DNA from: UBA4093 sp036676455
Lineage (GTDB): Bacteria > Cyanobacteriota > Sericytochromatia > S15B-MN24 > UBA4093
Assembly (NCBI GenBank): GCA_036676455.1
Contig: JAKFCW010000126.1
Span: 1 to 64,000, forward strand
Length of the DNA: 64,000 bases
Direction: 5' to 3'
Shown: in pieces, positions 8,706 through 15,386 of the stretch
Position numbering within the stretch: position 1 is the stretch's first letter
How the letters are laid out: each line of letters starts with the position of its first letter
Translations under genes and position numbers: made by a program
Notes under the pieces: model-generated
Database searches by the model: none
What the model saw: only the letters and a program-made list of their open reading frames with translations
Told to the model about the DNA's origin: nothing

Positions 8706-9674
8706 ATGTTCCGGTACATTCTCAAGCGCCTAATCCAGATGATCCCGCTGTTGATCTTCATCTCGATCATCAGCTTCGGGATCTCCAAGATGGCGCCGGG
8801 TGACTTCCTCACCCAGAAGGCCCTCAACCCCAGCATCAGCCCCGAGACGATCGCCGCCGAGCGCGCGCGCTTGGGTCTCGATCAGCCGGTGCATATCCAG
8901 TACGTCCGATGGGCGACCAACTTCGTCCAGGGCGACATGGGCCAGAGCTTCATGTACCGTACCTCGGTCTCGAGCCTGATCGTCCAGCGCCTCGGAAACA
9001 CCCTGATCCTGGGCGTGGCGGCCTTCCTCTTCACCTGGCTGGTCGCGATCCCACTGGGCATCGCCATGGCGGTGCGACAGTACTCGACCTTCGACAAGGT
9101 CTCATCGGGCATCACCTTCTTCCTGCTGGGCATCCCCGAGTTCTTCCTGGCGCTGCTCCTGCTCTTCGCGGCGGCCAAGACCGGCATCCTGCCGGTGGGG
9201 GGCATGACCAGCCCGGACTTCGCGTACATGACCCCGGTTCAGCAGGCGCTGGACATCGGCAAGCACCTGGTCATCCCGGTCTTCGCCGTGGCGGTGGGCT
9301 CCATCGCGATTCTGCAGCGCCGGATGCGCGGCAACCTGCTCGACGTGCTCGGCGAAGAGTACGTCCGCACGGCCCGTGCCAAGGGCCTGCCCGAGAACAA
9401 GGTCATCTACAAGCACGCGGTGCGCAACGCCATCAACCCGCTGGTCACCATCCTGGGCTACGAGTTCGCGTCTCTGCTTTCCGGCTTCGCCCTGGTCGAG
9501 ATCATCATCGGCTGGCCGGGCATGGGCATGATGATGCTCGAAGCCCTGCAGGGCCTCGACATGACCCTCGCGATGGCCGGCATCATGATGGGCGCGTTCA
9601 TGCTGCTCGTGGGTAACCTGCTGGCGGACATCCTGCTGGCCCTGGTCGACCCGCGTATCAAGTTGGAGGCGTAA
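8706..9674 (+). CDS. Peptide-type ABC transporter permease, DppB/OppB family
   Basis: 322-residue integral membrane protein of about six helices. It begins MFRYILKRLIQMIPLL, the usual DppB N-terminus, has the ARLGLDQP periplasmic segment, and near residue 220 carries the cytoplasmic coupling (EAA) loop EEYVRTARAKGLPENKVIYK followed by HAVRNAINPLVT. It forms half of the channel. The partner is the next gene, 3 bases downstream. The gene cluster has two binding proteins but no ATPase subunits. The ribosome binding site AGGAG lies at 8695-8699, partly within a small hairpin. Confidence 0.93.
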   Translation: MFRYILKRLIQMIPLLIFISIISFGISKMAPGDFLTQKALNPSISPETIAAERARLGLDQPVHIQYVRWATNFVQGDMGQSFMYRTSVSSLIVQRLGNTLILGVAAFLFTWLVAIPLGIAMAVRQYSTFDKVSSGITFFLLGIPEFFLALLLLFAAAKTGILPVGGMTSPDFAYMTPVQQALDIGKHLVIPVFAVAVGSIAILQRRMRGNLLDVLGEEYVRTARAKGLPENKVIYKHAVRNAINPLVTILGYEFASLLSGFALVEIIIGWPGMGMMMLEALQGLDMTLAMAGIMMGAFMLLVGNLLADILLALVDPRIKLEA

Positions 9675-9677
9675 CGC

Positions 9678-10823
9678 ATGGCCAGCACCAATACCGAATC
9701 CATGACCAAGCCGATGTCGGAGCGCCCCCAGGACGAGCTGCCCCCCATGGTCAGCTCCAACGCCCGCATCTGGCGCCGCTTCACCAAGCATAAGATGGCG
9801 GTCGCCGGCATGTGGATCCTCGGCGTCATGTACGCCCTGATGATCTTCGCCGAGTTCTTCGCCCCCTACACGGAGATCTACGAGGACCGCAACAAGTCCT
9901 ACCAGCCGCCCTCGGCGATTCACGTCATGCACGAGGGCAAGTTCATCGGGCCCTTCATCTACAACCAGTCCGAAGAGTTCGACGTCGAGACCCTCCTGTC
10001 CAAGTACACCGAGGACAAGACGACGCCTTACAAGATCAAGCTCTTCCACCAGGGCCCCGAGTACAAGATGTGGGGCCTGATCCCGGCCAATATCCACCTC
10101 TTCGGAGTGGAGGGAGATCAGGCGCGCCTGTTCCTCTTCGGGTCGGACCAGGCGGGGCGCGATATCTTCTCGCGCCTCCTTTACGGCTCGCGGGTCTCGC
10201 TGACGGTCGGCATCATGGCGATCGCCATCGTCATCCCCCTGGGCATGCTCATCGGCGGCATCGCCGGCTACTTCGGCGGCTGGATCGACAACGGCCTCAT
10301 GCGCATCGTCGAAGCTCTGATGGCCTTCCCGTCCTTCTACCTCCTGTTGGCCCTGTTCGGCGTCACCTATCACTGGGACATCACCCCGACCCAACGCTAC
10401 TTCGTCATCACGGCGATCCTGGCGCTGCTGGGCTGGACCAGCCTGTCGCGCGTCATCCGCGGCATGGTGCTCTCGATCAAGCAGCAGGAGTACGTGGAAG
10501 CCTCGCGGGCGGCAGGCGCCAATCACCTCTGGGTGATCGTGAAGCACATCCTGCCGCAGACCTCGTCCTGGGTCATCGTCTCGGTTTCGCTGATGGTACC
10601 CAGCTACATCCTGGGCGAGTCGGCGCTGTCGATGCTCGGCCTCGGCGTTCAGCAGCCAGCCGCGAGCTGGGGCAACATGCTCGAGGAGGCGCGCAGCTTG
10701 GCGAGCCTGAGCCTGCATCCGTGGCTCTTGGCGCCGGGCTTCGTGATCGTCGCGACGGTCGTGGCGTTCAACTTCTTCGGAGACGGCCTGCGCGACGCCT
10801 TCGACTCCAAGAAGCGGGTCTAG
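9678..10823 (+). CDS. Peptide-type ABC transporter permease, DppC/OppC family
   Basis: 381 residues, about six helices, longer than the usual ~300 because of a large segment (about residues 60-150) between the first helix and the conserved FLFGSDQAGRDIFSRLLYG motif. The coupling loop is around residues 265-290 (RGMVLSIKQQEYVEASRAAG). The extra segment, with YTEIYEDRNKSY and GLIPANIHLFG, is predicted to be extracytoplasmic, as in OppC-type proteins of this length. It pairs with the preceding permease. It ends at 10823, and a 13-bp hairpin follows. Confidence 0.93.
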   Translation: MASTNTESMTKPMSERPQDELPPMVSSNARIWRRFTKHKMAVAGMWILGVMYALMIFAEFFAPYTEIYEDRNKSYQPPSAIHVMHEGKFIGPFIYNQSEEFDVETLLSKYTEDKTTPYKIKLFHQGPEYKMWGLIPANIHLFGVEGDQARLFLFGSDQAGRDIFSRLLYGSRVSLTVGIMAIAIVIPLGMLIGGIAGYFGGWIDNGLMRIVEALMAFPSFYLLLALFGVTYHWDITPTQRYFVITAILALLGWTSLSRVIRGMVLSIKQQEYVEASRAAGANHLWVIVKHILPQTSSWVIVSVSLMVPSYILGESALSMLGLGVQQPAASWGNMLEEARSLASLSLHPWLLAPGFVIVATVVAFNFFGDGLRDAFDSKKRV

Positions 10824-10852
10824 TCCGCCAAGAACCCTTGGCCCCTTTACCC

Positions 10853-10899
10853 AAGACCCTCCCTTGCGGATCCACTAGGATGCCGGAAGGGAGGGTCTT
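10853..10899 (+). promoter_or_regulatory. Hairpin enclosing the ribosome binding site of the next gene
   Basis: AAGACCCTCCCTT (10853-10865) is perfectly complementary to AAGGGAGGGTCTT (10887-10899), with a 21-base loop. The 3' arm contains the Shine-Dalgarno GGGAGGG of the lipoprotein starting at 10902. It could be the permease terminator, a translational switch, or both. Confidence 0.6.
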
Positions 10900-10901
10900 T
10901 C

Positions 10902-11459
10902 ATGCGTGACATCGAGCAAGCGCTATCGCCGGCGATTCGACATGCGTGCGGGCCTTCCACCCCGTCGGCTGGCGTGGGCAGGGTCTGGCGGCTGGGGCTC
11001 TTGGCCATGGCGCTCGCGCTCGGCGTGACGGCTTGCGGGGGCGAGACCTATTCGCACCCGGGCTACAAGCGGCCCGCGCCCCTGTCGGCAGGCAACAACC
11101 AGCCCGTCGCGGCGGCCACGCTCTCCGGCAACGTCTACATCGCCGAGAGCCCGACGATCCTCGCCGATACCCAACTGCCGGAGGGCTACAAGCTCCTGCC
11201 GGGCGAAGAAGGGCGCGTGACGGTCCGCATTCCGGGGACTCCGGCGCAGACGCGGGCCGTGGCCATCAAGGACGGGGCCTTCGAGGTCCCGGACCTTCCT
11301 CTGGGCGTGACGCTCGAGGTGACGGCGACGTATCCGGGCTACGTCTCGCGCCGCCAGCAGGTCGTGATCGCCCTGCCCGCGGGCCGGCGCCTCAATTTCG
11401 GCCATGACCCCGATGGTGGGGGATCCTACCTGATCCCGCTGCGGGATGCGGCGCGCTAA
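10902..11459 (+). CDS. Lipoprotein with carboxypeptidase-regulatory-like fold
   Basis: 185 residues. An unusually long N-terminal region (about 28 residues) precedes the hydrophobic signal segment WRLGLLAMALALGVTAC, whose VTAC fits a lipobox. The mature part contains LSGNVYIAE, GRVTVRIPGT, KDGAFEVPDLPLGVTLEVTATYPGYVSRRQQVVI, typical of a beta-sandwich of the carboxypeptidase-regulatory or transthyretin-like type. The function is unknown; such domains often serve as adhesive or structural modules on surface proteins. The start follows GGGAGGG and no better-supported downstream start was found. Confidence 0.7.
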   Translation: MRDIEQALSPAIRHACGPSTPSAGVGRVWRLGLLAMALALGVTACGGETYSHPGYKRPAPLSAGNNQPVAAATLSGNVYIAESPTILADTQLPEGYKLLPGEEGRVTVRIPGTPAQTRAVAIKDGAFEVPDLPLGVTLEVTATYPGYVSRRQQVVIALPAGRRLNFGHDPDGGGSYLIPLRDAAR

Positions 11460-11487
11460 CCGGCCGCTGCTTGCAGGCTAGCGGGCG

Positions 11488-11937
11488 CTAGACGGTGGTC
11501 TCCCGGGGGGGCTTGATGACCAGCGTGGAGCAGGGCGCATAGCGCACGACCTGCTCCGAGACGCTGCCCAGCAAGAAGCGCTGGATGCCGCTCTTGCCGT
11601 GCGATCCCACCACGACGAGGTCGCTCTTCTCGGCCTCCGCCAGGTCGAGGATGGCCGATGCCGGCTCGCCCATCACGGTCAAGGTCTTCACCGCGAACCC
11701 CTGAGCCTCGAGGATCTGGCGTCCTTCATCGCAGTCGCTCTCGGCCTTGTCGCGAAGCTGATCGACCATCCGCTCGAAGGTGAGGTTGTACGGGTCGGTC
11801 CCGTAGGTCAGCACGCGCGGAGAGCTGTAGACGGAAACCAGCTTCACCTCAGTTTTGTCCGGCGGCAGCAGGCTGCCAAGCATCGCGAGGGCCTTCTGCG
11901 AGAACTCGGAGCCGTCCGTGGTCACCAGTGCCTTCAT
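11488..11937 (-). CDS. Universal stress protein (UspA family)
   Basis: 149-residue single-domain Usp. It begins MKALVTTDGSEFSQKAL, the usual first beta strand and ATP-contacting Asp, and ends with the ATP-binding motif VVGSHGKSGIQRFLLGSVSE (G-2x-G-9x-G-S), so it probably binds ATP. Proteins of this kind help cells endure starvation or oxidative stress; the precise role here is unknown. Translation starts after GAAGAGGAGAA. It is convergent to the preceding lipoprotein and 39 bases downstream of the next gene on the same strand. Confidence 0.92.
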   Translation of the reverse strand: MKALVTTDGSEFSQKALAMLGSLLPPDKTEVKLVSVYSSPRVLTYGTDPYNLTFERMVDQLRDKAESDCDEGRQILEAQGFAVKTLTVMGEPASAILDLAEAEKSDLVVVGSHGKSGIQRFLLGSVSEQVVRYAPCSTLVIKPPRETTV

Positions 11938-11976
11938 GGCGTTCTCCTCTTCTGGTTGCGATGGCCGGGATCGACC

Positions 11977-13863
11977 TCAGGGCTTGGCGAGCTGTTGGTT
12001 CACCGCGTTCAGGCGCTGCTCGACGGCCCGGTAGATCTCGGTCGAGGGCGGAAAGTAGTGGGTGGCGCGCTCGTAATGCTTCTTGGCGAGGGGCAACTCG
12101 CTCATGATCTCGTAGACGCGTCCCAGGTAGTAGTGGAGGGTGACGTCGTCATAGCTGAGTAGTGCCTGGTTCAGCATCAGCGCGGATTGCGAGTACTGCT
12201 GGTAGGCGGTGTAGATGATGCCCAGCACCATGCGGGCGTCGCCGCGTTCGCTGTCCAGCGCGACCGCTTCCTCCAGGACGACGCGAGCCTGCGGGATCTG
12301 GCGGGATTGGTAGAGGTCCATGCCTTGCTTGACCAGGATATCCGCCTGATAGGGGCGATAGAAGGCGATCACCAGGGCGAGGCTGAAGCAGCCGATGGCG
12401 ACGGGCATGACGACGCGCTGGAGGGCCTTCATGGTGCCTGACTCGACCTGCGGGCTGTCAGGGGCGGCCTGGCGGGTCGCCGCGACCCAGGGGGCCGCGA
12501 TGATGCCGGCGACGGCGGCGAAGGCCGCAGCGGAGGCGGCGATGTGGAAGGGGAAGCCGAAGATGGCGCTGAGCACCATGGCCATCAAGCCGCTCAGGCC
12601 GCCCAGCACGAGTAGGGCGTCATGGCCTCCGAGCGTGCGTTTCCAAAGGAAGCGCAGCAGGCCGCCGGCGAAGGCGAGCAGGGTGCCGAGTCCGAGCAGG
12701 AAGCCGACGTAGCCGGTCTCGGCGGCGAGCTGGATCAGGTCGTTGTGGGCCTGCACGTAGCGGTGCTGCATCATGTCGGGGACGGGTTCGTTGCGGTATT
12801 TCTTGGCGAGGAAGTTGAAGTACTGGATCTTGTAGGAGCCGAGTCCCTGGCCCATGACGGGGCTGTCGTCCGCCATCAGCTTGGCGACGTCCCAGGCGTT
12901 GAGGCGTTGCTGCACGGTGCGGTTGGAGGCGTTGGTGTTCTGGATCTTGGCGATGGCGCGGCCCAGGCCGACGTCCATGGTCTCCGCGGCGATGAGGGCG
13001 CCGCCTCCGCCGATCACGACGACCAGTCCGAGGGCGATAAGGGCTTTTCGGCCGAGCTGGCGAATCCGGCTCCAGCCGTAGGCGAGGGTAATGAGGCCGA
13101 AGACGAGGCCGGCCACGGCGGTTCCGACCCATGCGCCGCGGGTGAGCGAGTCCACCAGGGCCACGGCGCCGAGCACGGCGGTCGCGGCGTAGGGCAGGAC
13201 TTTCCAGGTTCGGAGGTTGGCGAGGGCGAGGACGAGGCTGATGGGCAGGAGGACGACCAGGTAGTCGCCGAGGACGTTCTGGTTGCCGAGCATGCCGGCC
13301 GCAGAGCCCAGCTTGGCGGGGGCGTCGAGGCCGGCGACGTAGTTGAGCAGGGAACCGCTGAGTCCGAGGCTGTTTCCAACGGCCATGAAGTCGAAGCGGT
13401 GATACTGCATGATGCCCGCGAGGGAGTTCAGGGCGAAGGGGATGAGCAGGGCAATGAGCAGGCGTCCGCGCGAGGCGGGGGCGCGGCTGCCGAGGTCGGC
13501 GATCGCCAGGAAGACGCCGCCGTACAGCAGGATGTTGAGCCAGCTGAGCATACTCATGCCCGGCGCGGTGGAGCGGGTGGCGGTGAGCAGCACCCATGCC
13601 GCGAAGACGGCGAGCGGGACCAGCAACGGCATCCGGGCGACCTCGCGCCAGCGCCGCGTCAGGGTGACGCCCACGGCCCATGCTCCGAGCGAGAGCGCGC
13701 AGAGGCACGAGGCGAAGGTGGCCTGCACCGTCCGGTAGGCGTCCACGTTGGCCACGTTGATCAAGAGGGGGGTGAAGAGCAGCAGGATCCAGAGCAGCGA
13801 TTCGACGACGCGGTCGATGACGCGATGGGACGTGGAACTATCCAAGGGAGGCCTCCAGGACAT
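11977..13863 (-). CDS. O-antigen ligase-like membrane protein with C-terminal TPRs
   Basis: 628 residues: about 12 hydrophobic helices in the first ~480 residues, then a soluble C-terminus with three TPR-like repeats (VLEEAVALDSERGDARMVLG, LNQALLSYDDVTLHYYLG, KKHYERATHYFPPSTEIY). The central region with LTRGAWVGTAVAGLVFGL and the large loop containing VMGQGLGSYKIQYFN match the Wzy_C domain of O-antigen ligases (WaaL), polymerases and related glycosyltransferases. Its partners for a lipopolysaccharide or exopolysaccharide are not nearby, so the substrate is unknown. ATG 13863 is used; a TTG at 13845 has a better-placed GGAGG. A TATAAT box lies about 19 bases upstream of the ATG. Confidence 0.82.
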   Translation of the reverse strand: MSWRPPLDSSTSHRVIDRVVESLLWILLLFTPLLINVANVDAYRTVQATFASCLCALSLGAWAVGVTLTRRWREVARMPLLVPLAVFAAWVLLTATRSTAPGMSMLSWLNILLYGGVFLAIADLGSRAPASRGRLLIALLIPFALNSLAGIMQYHRFDFMAVGNSLGLSGSLLNYVAGLDAPAKLGSAAGMLGNQNVLGDYLVVLLPISLVLALANLRTWKVLPYAATAVLGAVALVDSLTRGAWVGTAVAGLVFGLITLAYGWSRIRQLGRKALIALGLVVVIGGGGALIAAETMDVGLGRAIAKIQNTNASNRTVQQRLNAWDVAKLMADDSPVMGQGLGSYKIQYFNFLAKKYRNEPVPDMMQHRYVQAHNDLIQLAAETGYVGFLLGLGTLLAFAGGLLRFLWKRTLGGHDALLVLGGLSGLMAMVLSAIFGFPFHIAASAAAFAAVAGIIAAPWVAATRQAAPDSPQVESGTMKALQRVVMPVAIGCFSLALVIAFYRPYQADILVKQGMDLYQSRQIPQARVVLEEAVALDSERGDARMVLGIIYTAYQQYSQSALMLNQALLSYDDVTLHYYLGRVYEIMSELPLAKKHYERATHYFPPSTEIYRAVEQRLNAVNQQLAKP

Positions 13864-13881
13864 CAGGGCGCAGCGCCCCTC

Positions 13882-13887
13882 ATTATA
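13882..13887 (-). promoter_or_regulatory. Putative -10 box for the O-antigen ligase-like gene
   Basis: A perfect TATAAT in reverse orientation, 18 bases before the ATG at 13863. No good -35 at 17 bases. The distance would give a leader of about 12 bases to the ATG or about 30 to the TTG at 13845. Confidence 0.4.
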
Positions 13888-13922
13888 CCCGAACGGCATG
13901 GCTTTCGCCGGTCACCAACTTC

Positions 13923-13955
13923 AAAGGCCCGATGCAGCGCGCTGCACCGGGCCTT
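13923..13955. terminator. Hairpin terminator of the 63-residue protein gene
   Basis: The arms 13923-13938 and 13941-13955 form a 15-pair stem with one mismatch (A at 13932), closed by a two-base gap. On the reverse strand it follows the small gene's stop by 14 bases. Forward orientation has the longer T-run (13953-13957), so it may work both ways. Confidence 0.6.
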
Positions 13956-13968
13956 TTTCAGGGGTCTC

Positions 13969-14160
13969 TTAGGATTTCATGGCGTTTTTACGGTCTTTGA
14001 GCACGCCTTCTTCGATGGCTTTGTGAAGGCTTTGGGAATCGACGACCCATTTGCCGTGGACGCGTTCGCCCGCGAGATGGCCGTCAGCAATGGCGTTGCG
14101 CACCTCGCGCGAGGTGATGCCATACGTGGCTTCGACTTGCTCAACCGAAATCTTCGCCAT
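13969..14160 (-). CDS. Small HTH-like DNA-binding protein (63 aa)
   Basis: 63 residues, starting MAKISVEQVEATYGIT with a good AAAGGAG upstream, so likely real despite its size. Its pattern VEQVEATYGITSREVRNAIADGHLAGERVHGKWVVDSQSL resembles an excisionase/MerR-type winged helix-turn-helix: a helix, the turn at GIT-SREVR, and a beta hairpin RVHGKWVVDS. Such small proteins bind DNA as regulators or as recombination directionality factors. No integrase or phage gene is nearby, so a chromosomal regulator of the neighbouring genes is more likely. The terminator is 14 bases downstream. Confidence 0.7.
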   Translation of the reverse strand: MAKISVEQVEATYGITSREVRNAIADGHLAGERVHGKWVVDSQSLHKAIEEGVLKDRKNAMKS

Positions 14161-14280
14161 GACCGAGACGCTCCTTTCTGGAATGTTTGCCAGAACGCCG
14201 TGGACGCCTCCCTCGACCTACCGAGGGGGGCTAGGATGCTTGCCATTCTAGCATAGGACGGTCCTGGAAGGACCTCCGGT

Positions 14281-14315
14281 TTGCCATCCGGAAAGCGGGA
14301 GGCTAGAATGGGCCC
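14281..14315 (+). promoter_or_regulatory. Strong sigma-70-type promoter of a leaderless permease gene
   Basis: TTGCCA (14281-14286), a 17-base spacer and TAGAAT (14304-14309). The ATG at 14316 is seven bases after the -10, where transcription would start, so the mRNA probably begins at or next to the start codon. Confidence 0.6.
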
Positions 14316-15149
14316 ATGCGTACCTATACCCACGTTTTCAAGCTTTTGGCCACATGGATCGGCCTGCTTGCTTTGGCCGCCCTCACGGTGGGCCCGTTCC
14401 TCTGGCTCTTGGTGACGGCCCTCAAGGGCGGTGCCGAGAACATCTTCGCCTATCCACCGAGTCTCTGGCCGGCACAGCCGACGCTGGACAACTTCCGGCA
14501 GGTCTGGGAGGCCGTGCCGTTCGGCCGGTACTTCTTCAACTCGGTCCTGGTGGCGGTGGTCTCGGTGGCCTTGAACCTGATCATCGCGAGCCTGGCGGCC
14601 TTCCCGCTGGCCCGGATGCGCTTCCGCGGCCGCGAGCCCTTCTTCGTGGTGATCTTGGCCACGATGATGATTCCCCTGCCGGTCATCATGATTCCGCTCT
14701 TCATCCTGTCGCAGCGGCTGGGCCTGCTCAACACCTACGCGGGCCTGATCCTGCCCACGGCGGTTAGCGCCTTCGGCATCTTCCTGATGCGCCAAGCCTT
14801 CTTGGCCATCCCGCGCGAGATCGAGGAGGCGGCGGTCATCGACGGCGCCAGCCCCTGGGAGGTCTTCTGGCAGGTCATGCTGCCCCTGACCAAGCCGAGC
14901 CTCGCGACCCTGGCGATCTTCGTCTTCGTGGGCGCGTGGGGCGACTTCCTCTGGCCGTTGATCGTGCTCAAGGACCCTGACCTCTACACGCTGCCGGTGG
15001 GCATCTCGTACCTGGCGGGCACGTTCTCGGCGAACTGGCGCCTCATCGCGGCCGGGTCCGTGCTGTCGATCATCCCCATCGTGGCGGTCTTCATCGGCCT
15101 TCAGCGGTTCTTTATCGGCGGCCAGACTGCTGGCGCGGTCAAAGGATAG
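14316..15149 (+). CDS. Carbohydrate ABC transporter permease, MalG family (orphan)
   Basis: 277-residue MalG-type permease with six predicted helices. The coupling loop EEAAVIDGASPWEVFWQVMLP is near residues 170-190. It would form half of a sugar-import channel. No binding protein, MalF-type partner or ATPase gene is adjacent; a second MalFG pair is at the right end of the window but is not close. Its start codon is ATG with no Shine-Dalgarno; a promoter seven bases upstream suggests leaderless translation. The last 37 bases, including the stop, form the first part of a 90-bp tandem repeat. Confidence 0.9.
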   Translation: MRTYTHVFKLLATWIGLLALAALTVGPFLWLLVTALKGGAENIFAYPPSLWPAQPTLDNFRQVWEAVPFGRYFFNSVLVAVVSVALNLIIASLAAFPLARMRFRGREPFFVVILATMMIPLPVIMIPLFILSQRLGLLNTYAGLILPTAVSAFGIFLMRQAFLAIPREIEEAAVIDGASPWEVFWQVMLPLTKPSLATLAIFVFVGAWGDFLWPLIVLKDPDLYTLPVGISYLAGTFSANWRLIAAGSVLSIIPIVAVFIGLQRFFIGGQTAGAVKG

Positions 15150-15325
15150 GCCGCCTGATACCCGCCGCCAGGCTTCGCCTCAGCGGGTTGAGCCGCGGGC
15201 GCTATCGGCGGCCAGACGGCCGGCGCGGTCAAAGGATAGGCCGCCTGATACCCGCCGCCAGGCTTCGCCTCGGCGGGTTGAGCCGCGGGCGCTATCGGCG
15301 GCCAGACGGCCGGCGCGGTCAAAGG
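15113..15325. repeat. 90-bp tandem repeat overlapping the end of the MalG-type gene
   Basis: Two complete 90-base copies (15113-15202, 15203-15292) and a third of 33 bases (15293-15325). Copies 1 and 2 differ at three positions (two in the CTGCTGG/CGGCCGG part and 15182 A against 15272 G). The first copy includes the last 37 bases of the permease gene with its stop. Within each unit CCCGCCG...C(A/G)GCGGG can pair around an inner AGGC-TTC-GCCT hairpin. Confidence 0.9.
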
Positions 15326-15347
15326 CTAATCCGGTATTCCAGCTCAA

Positions 15348-15384
15348 GACAAGGGGGGCGGCCAATCTGGCCGCCCCCCTTGTC
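15348..15384. terminator. Bidirectional terminator hairpin between convergent genes
   Basis: The arms 15348-15364 and 15368-15384 form a perfect 17-bp stem with loop ATC. It sits between the permease/repeat region and the 3' end of the subtilisin gene (15387). No T-run follows on either strand. Confidence 0.7.
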
Positions 15385-15386
15385 GA

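Noticed and set aside
9102..10718. 538-codon reverse open frame across the permease genes
   Set aside because: Shadow of the DppB/DppC genes, which have coupling-loop motifs on the forward strand.
13969..14160. Excisionase of an integrated element
   Set aside because: No integrase, attachment repeat or phage gene nearby; a chromosomal regulator is more likely.
15101..15322. Reverse Pro/Ala-rich frame with 30-residue repeats
   Set aside because: It is only the 90-bp DNA repeat read in an open frame; no ribosome binding site and the DNA lies across the end of a real gene.
15113..15325. CRISPR-like array
   Set aside because: Repeats are directly joined 90-bp units with no distinct spacers and no cas genes nearby.
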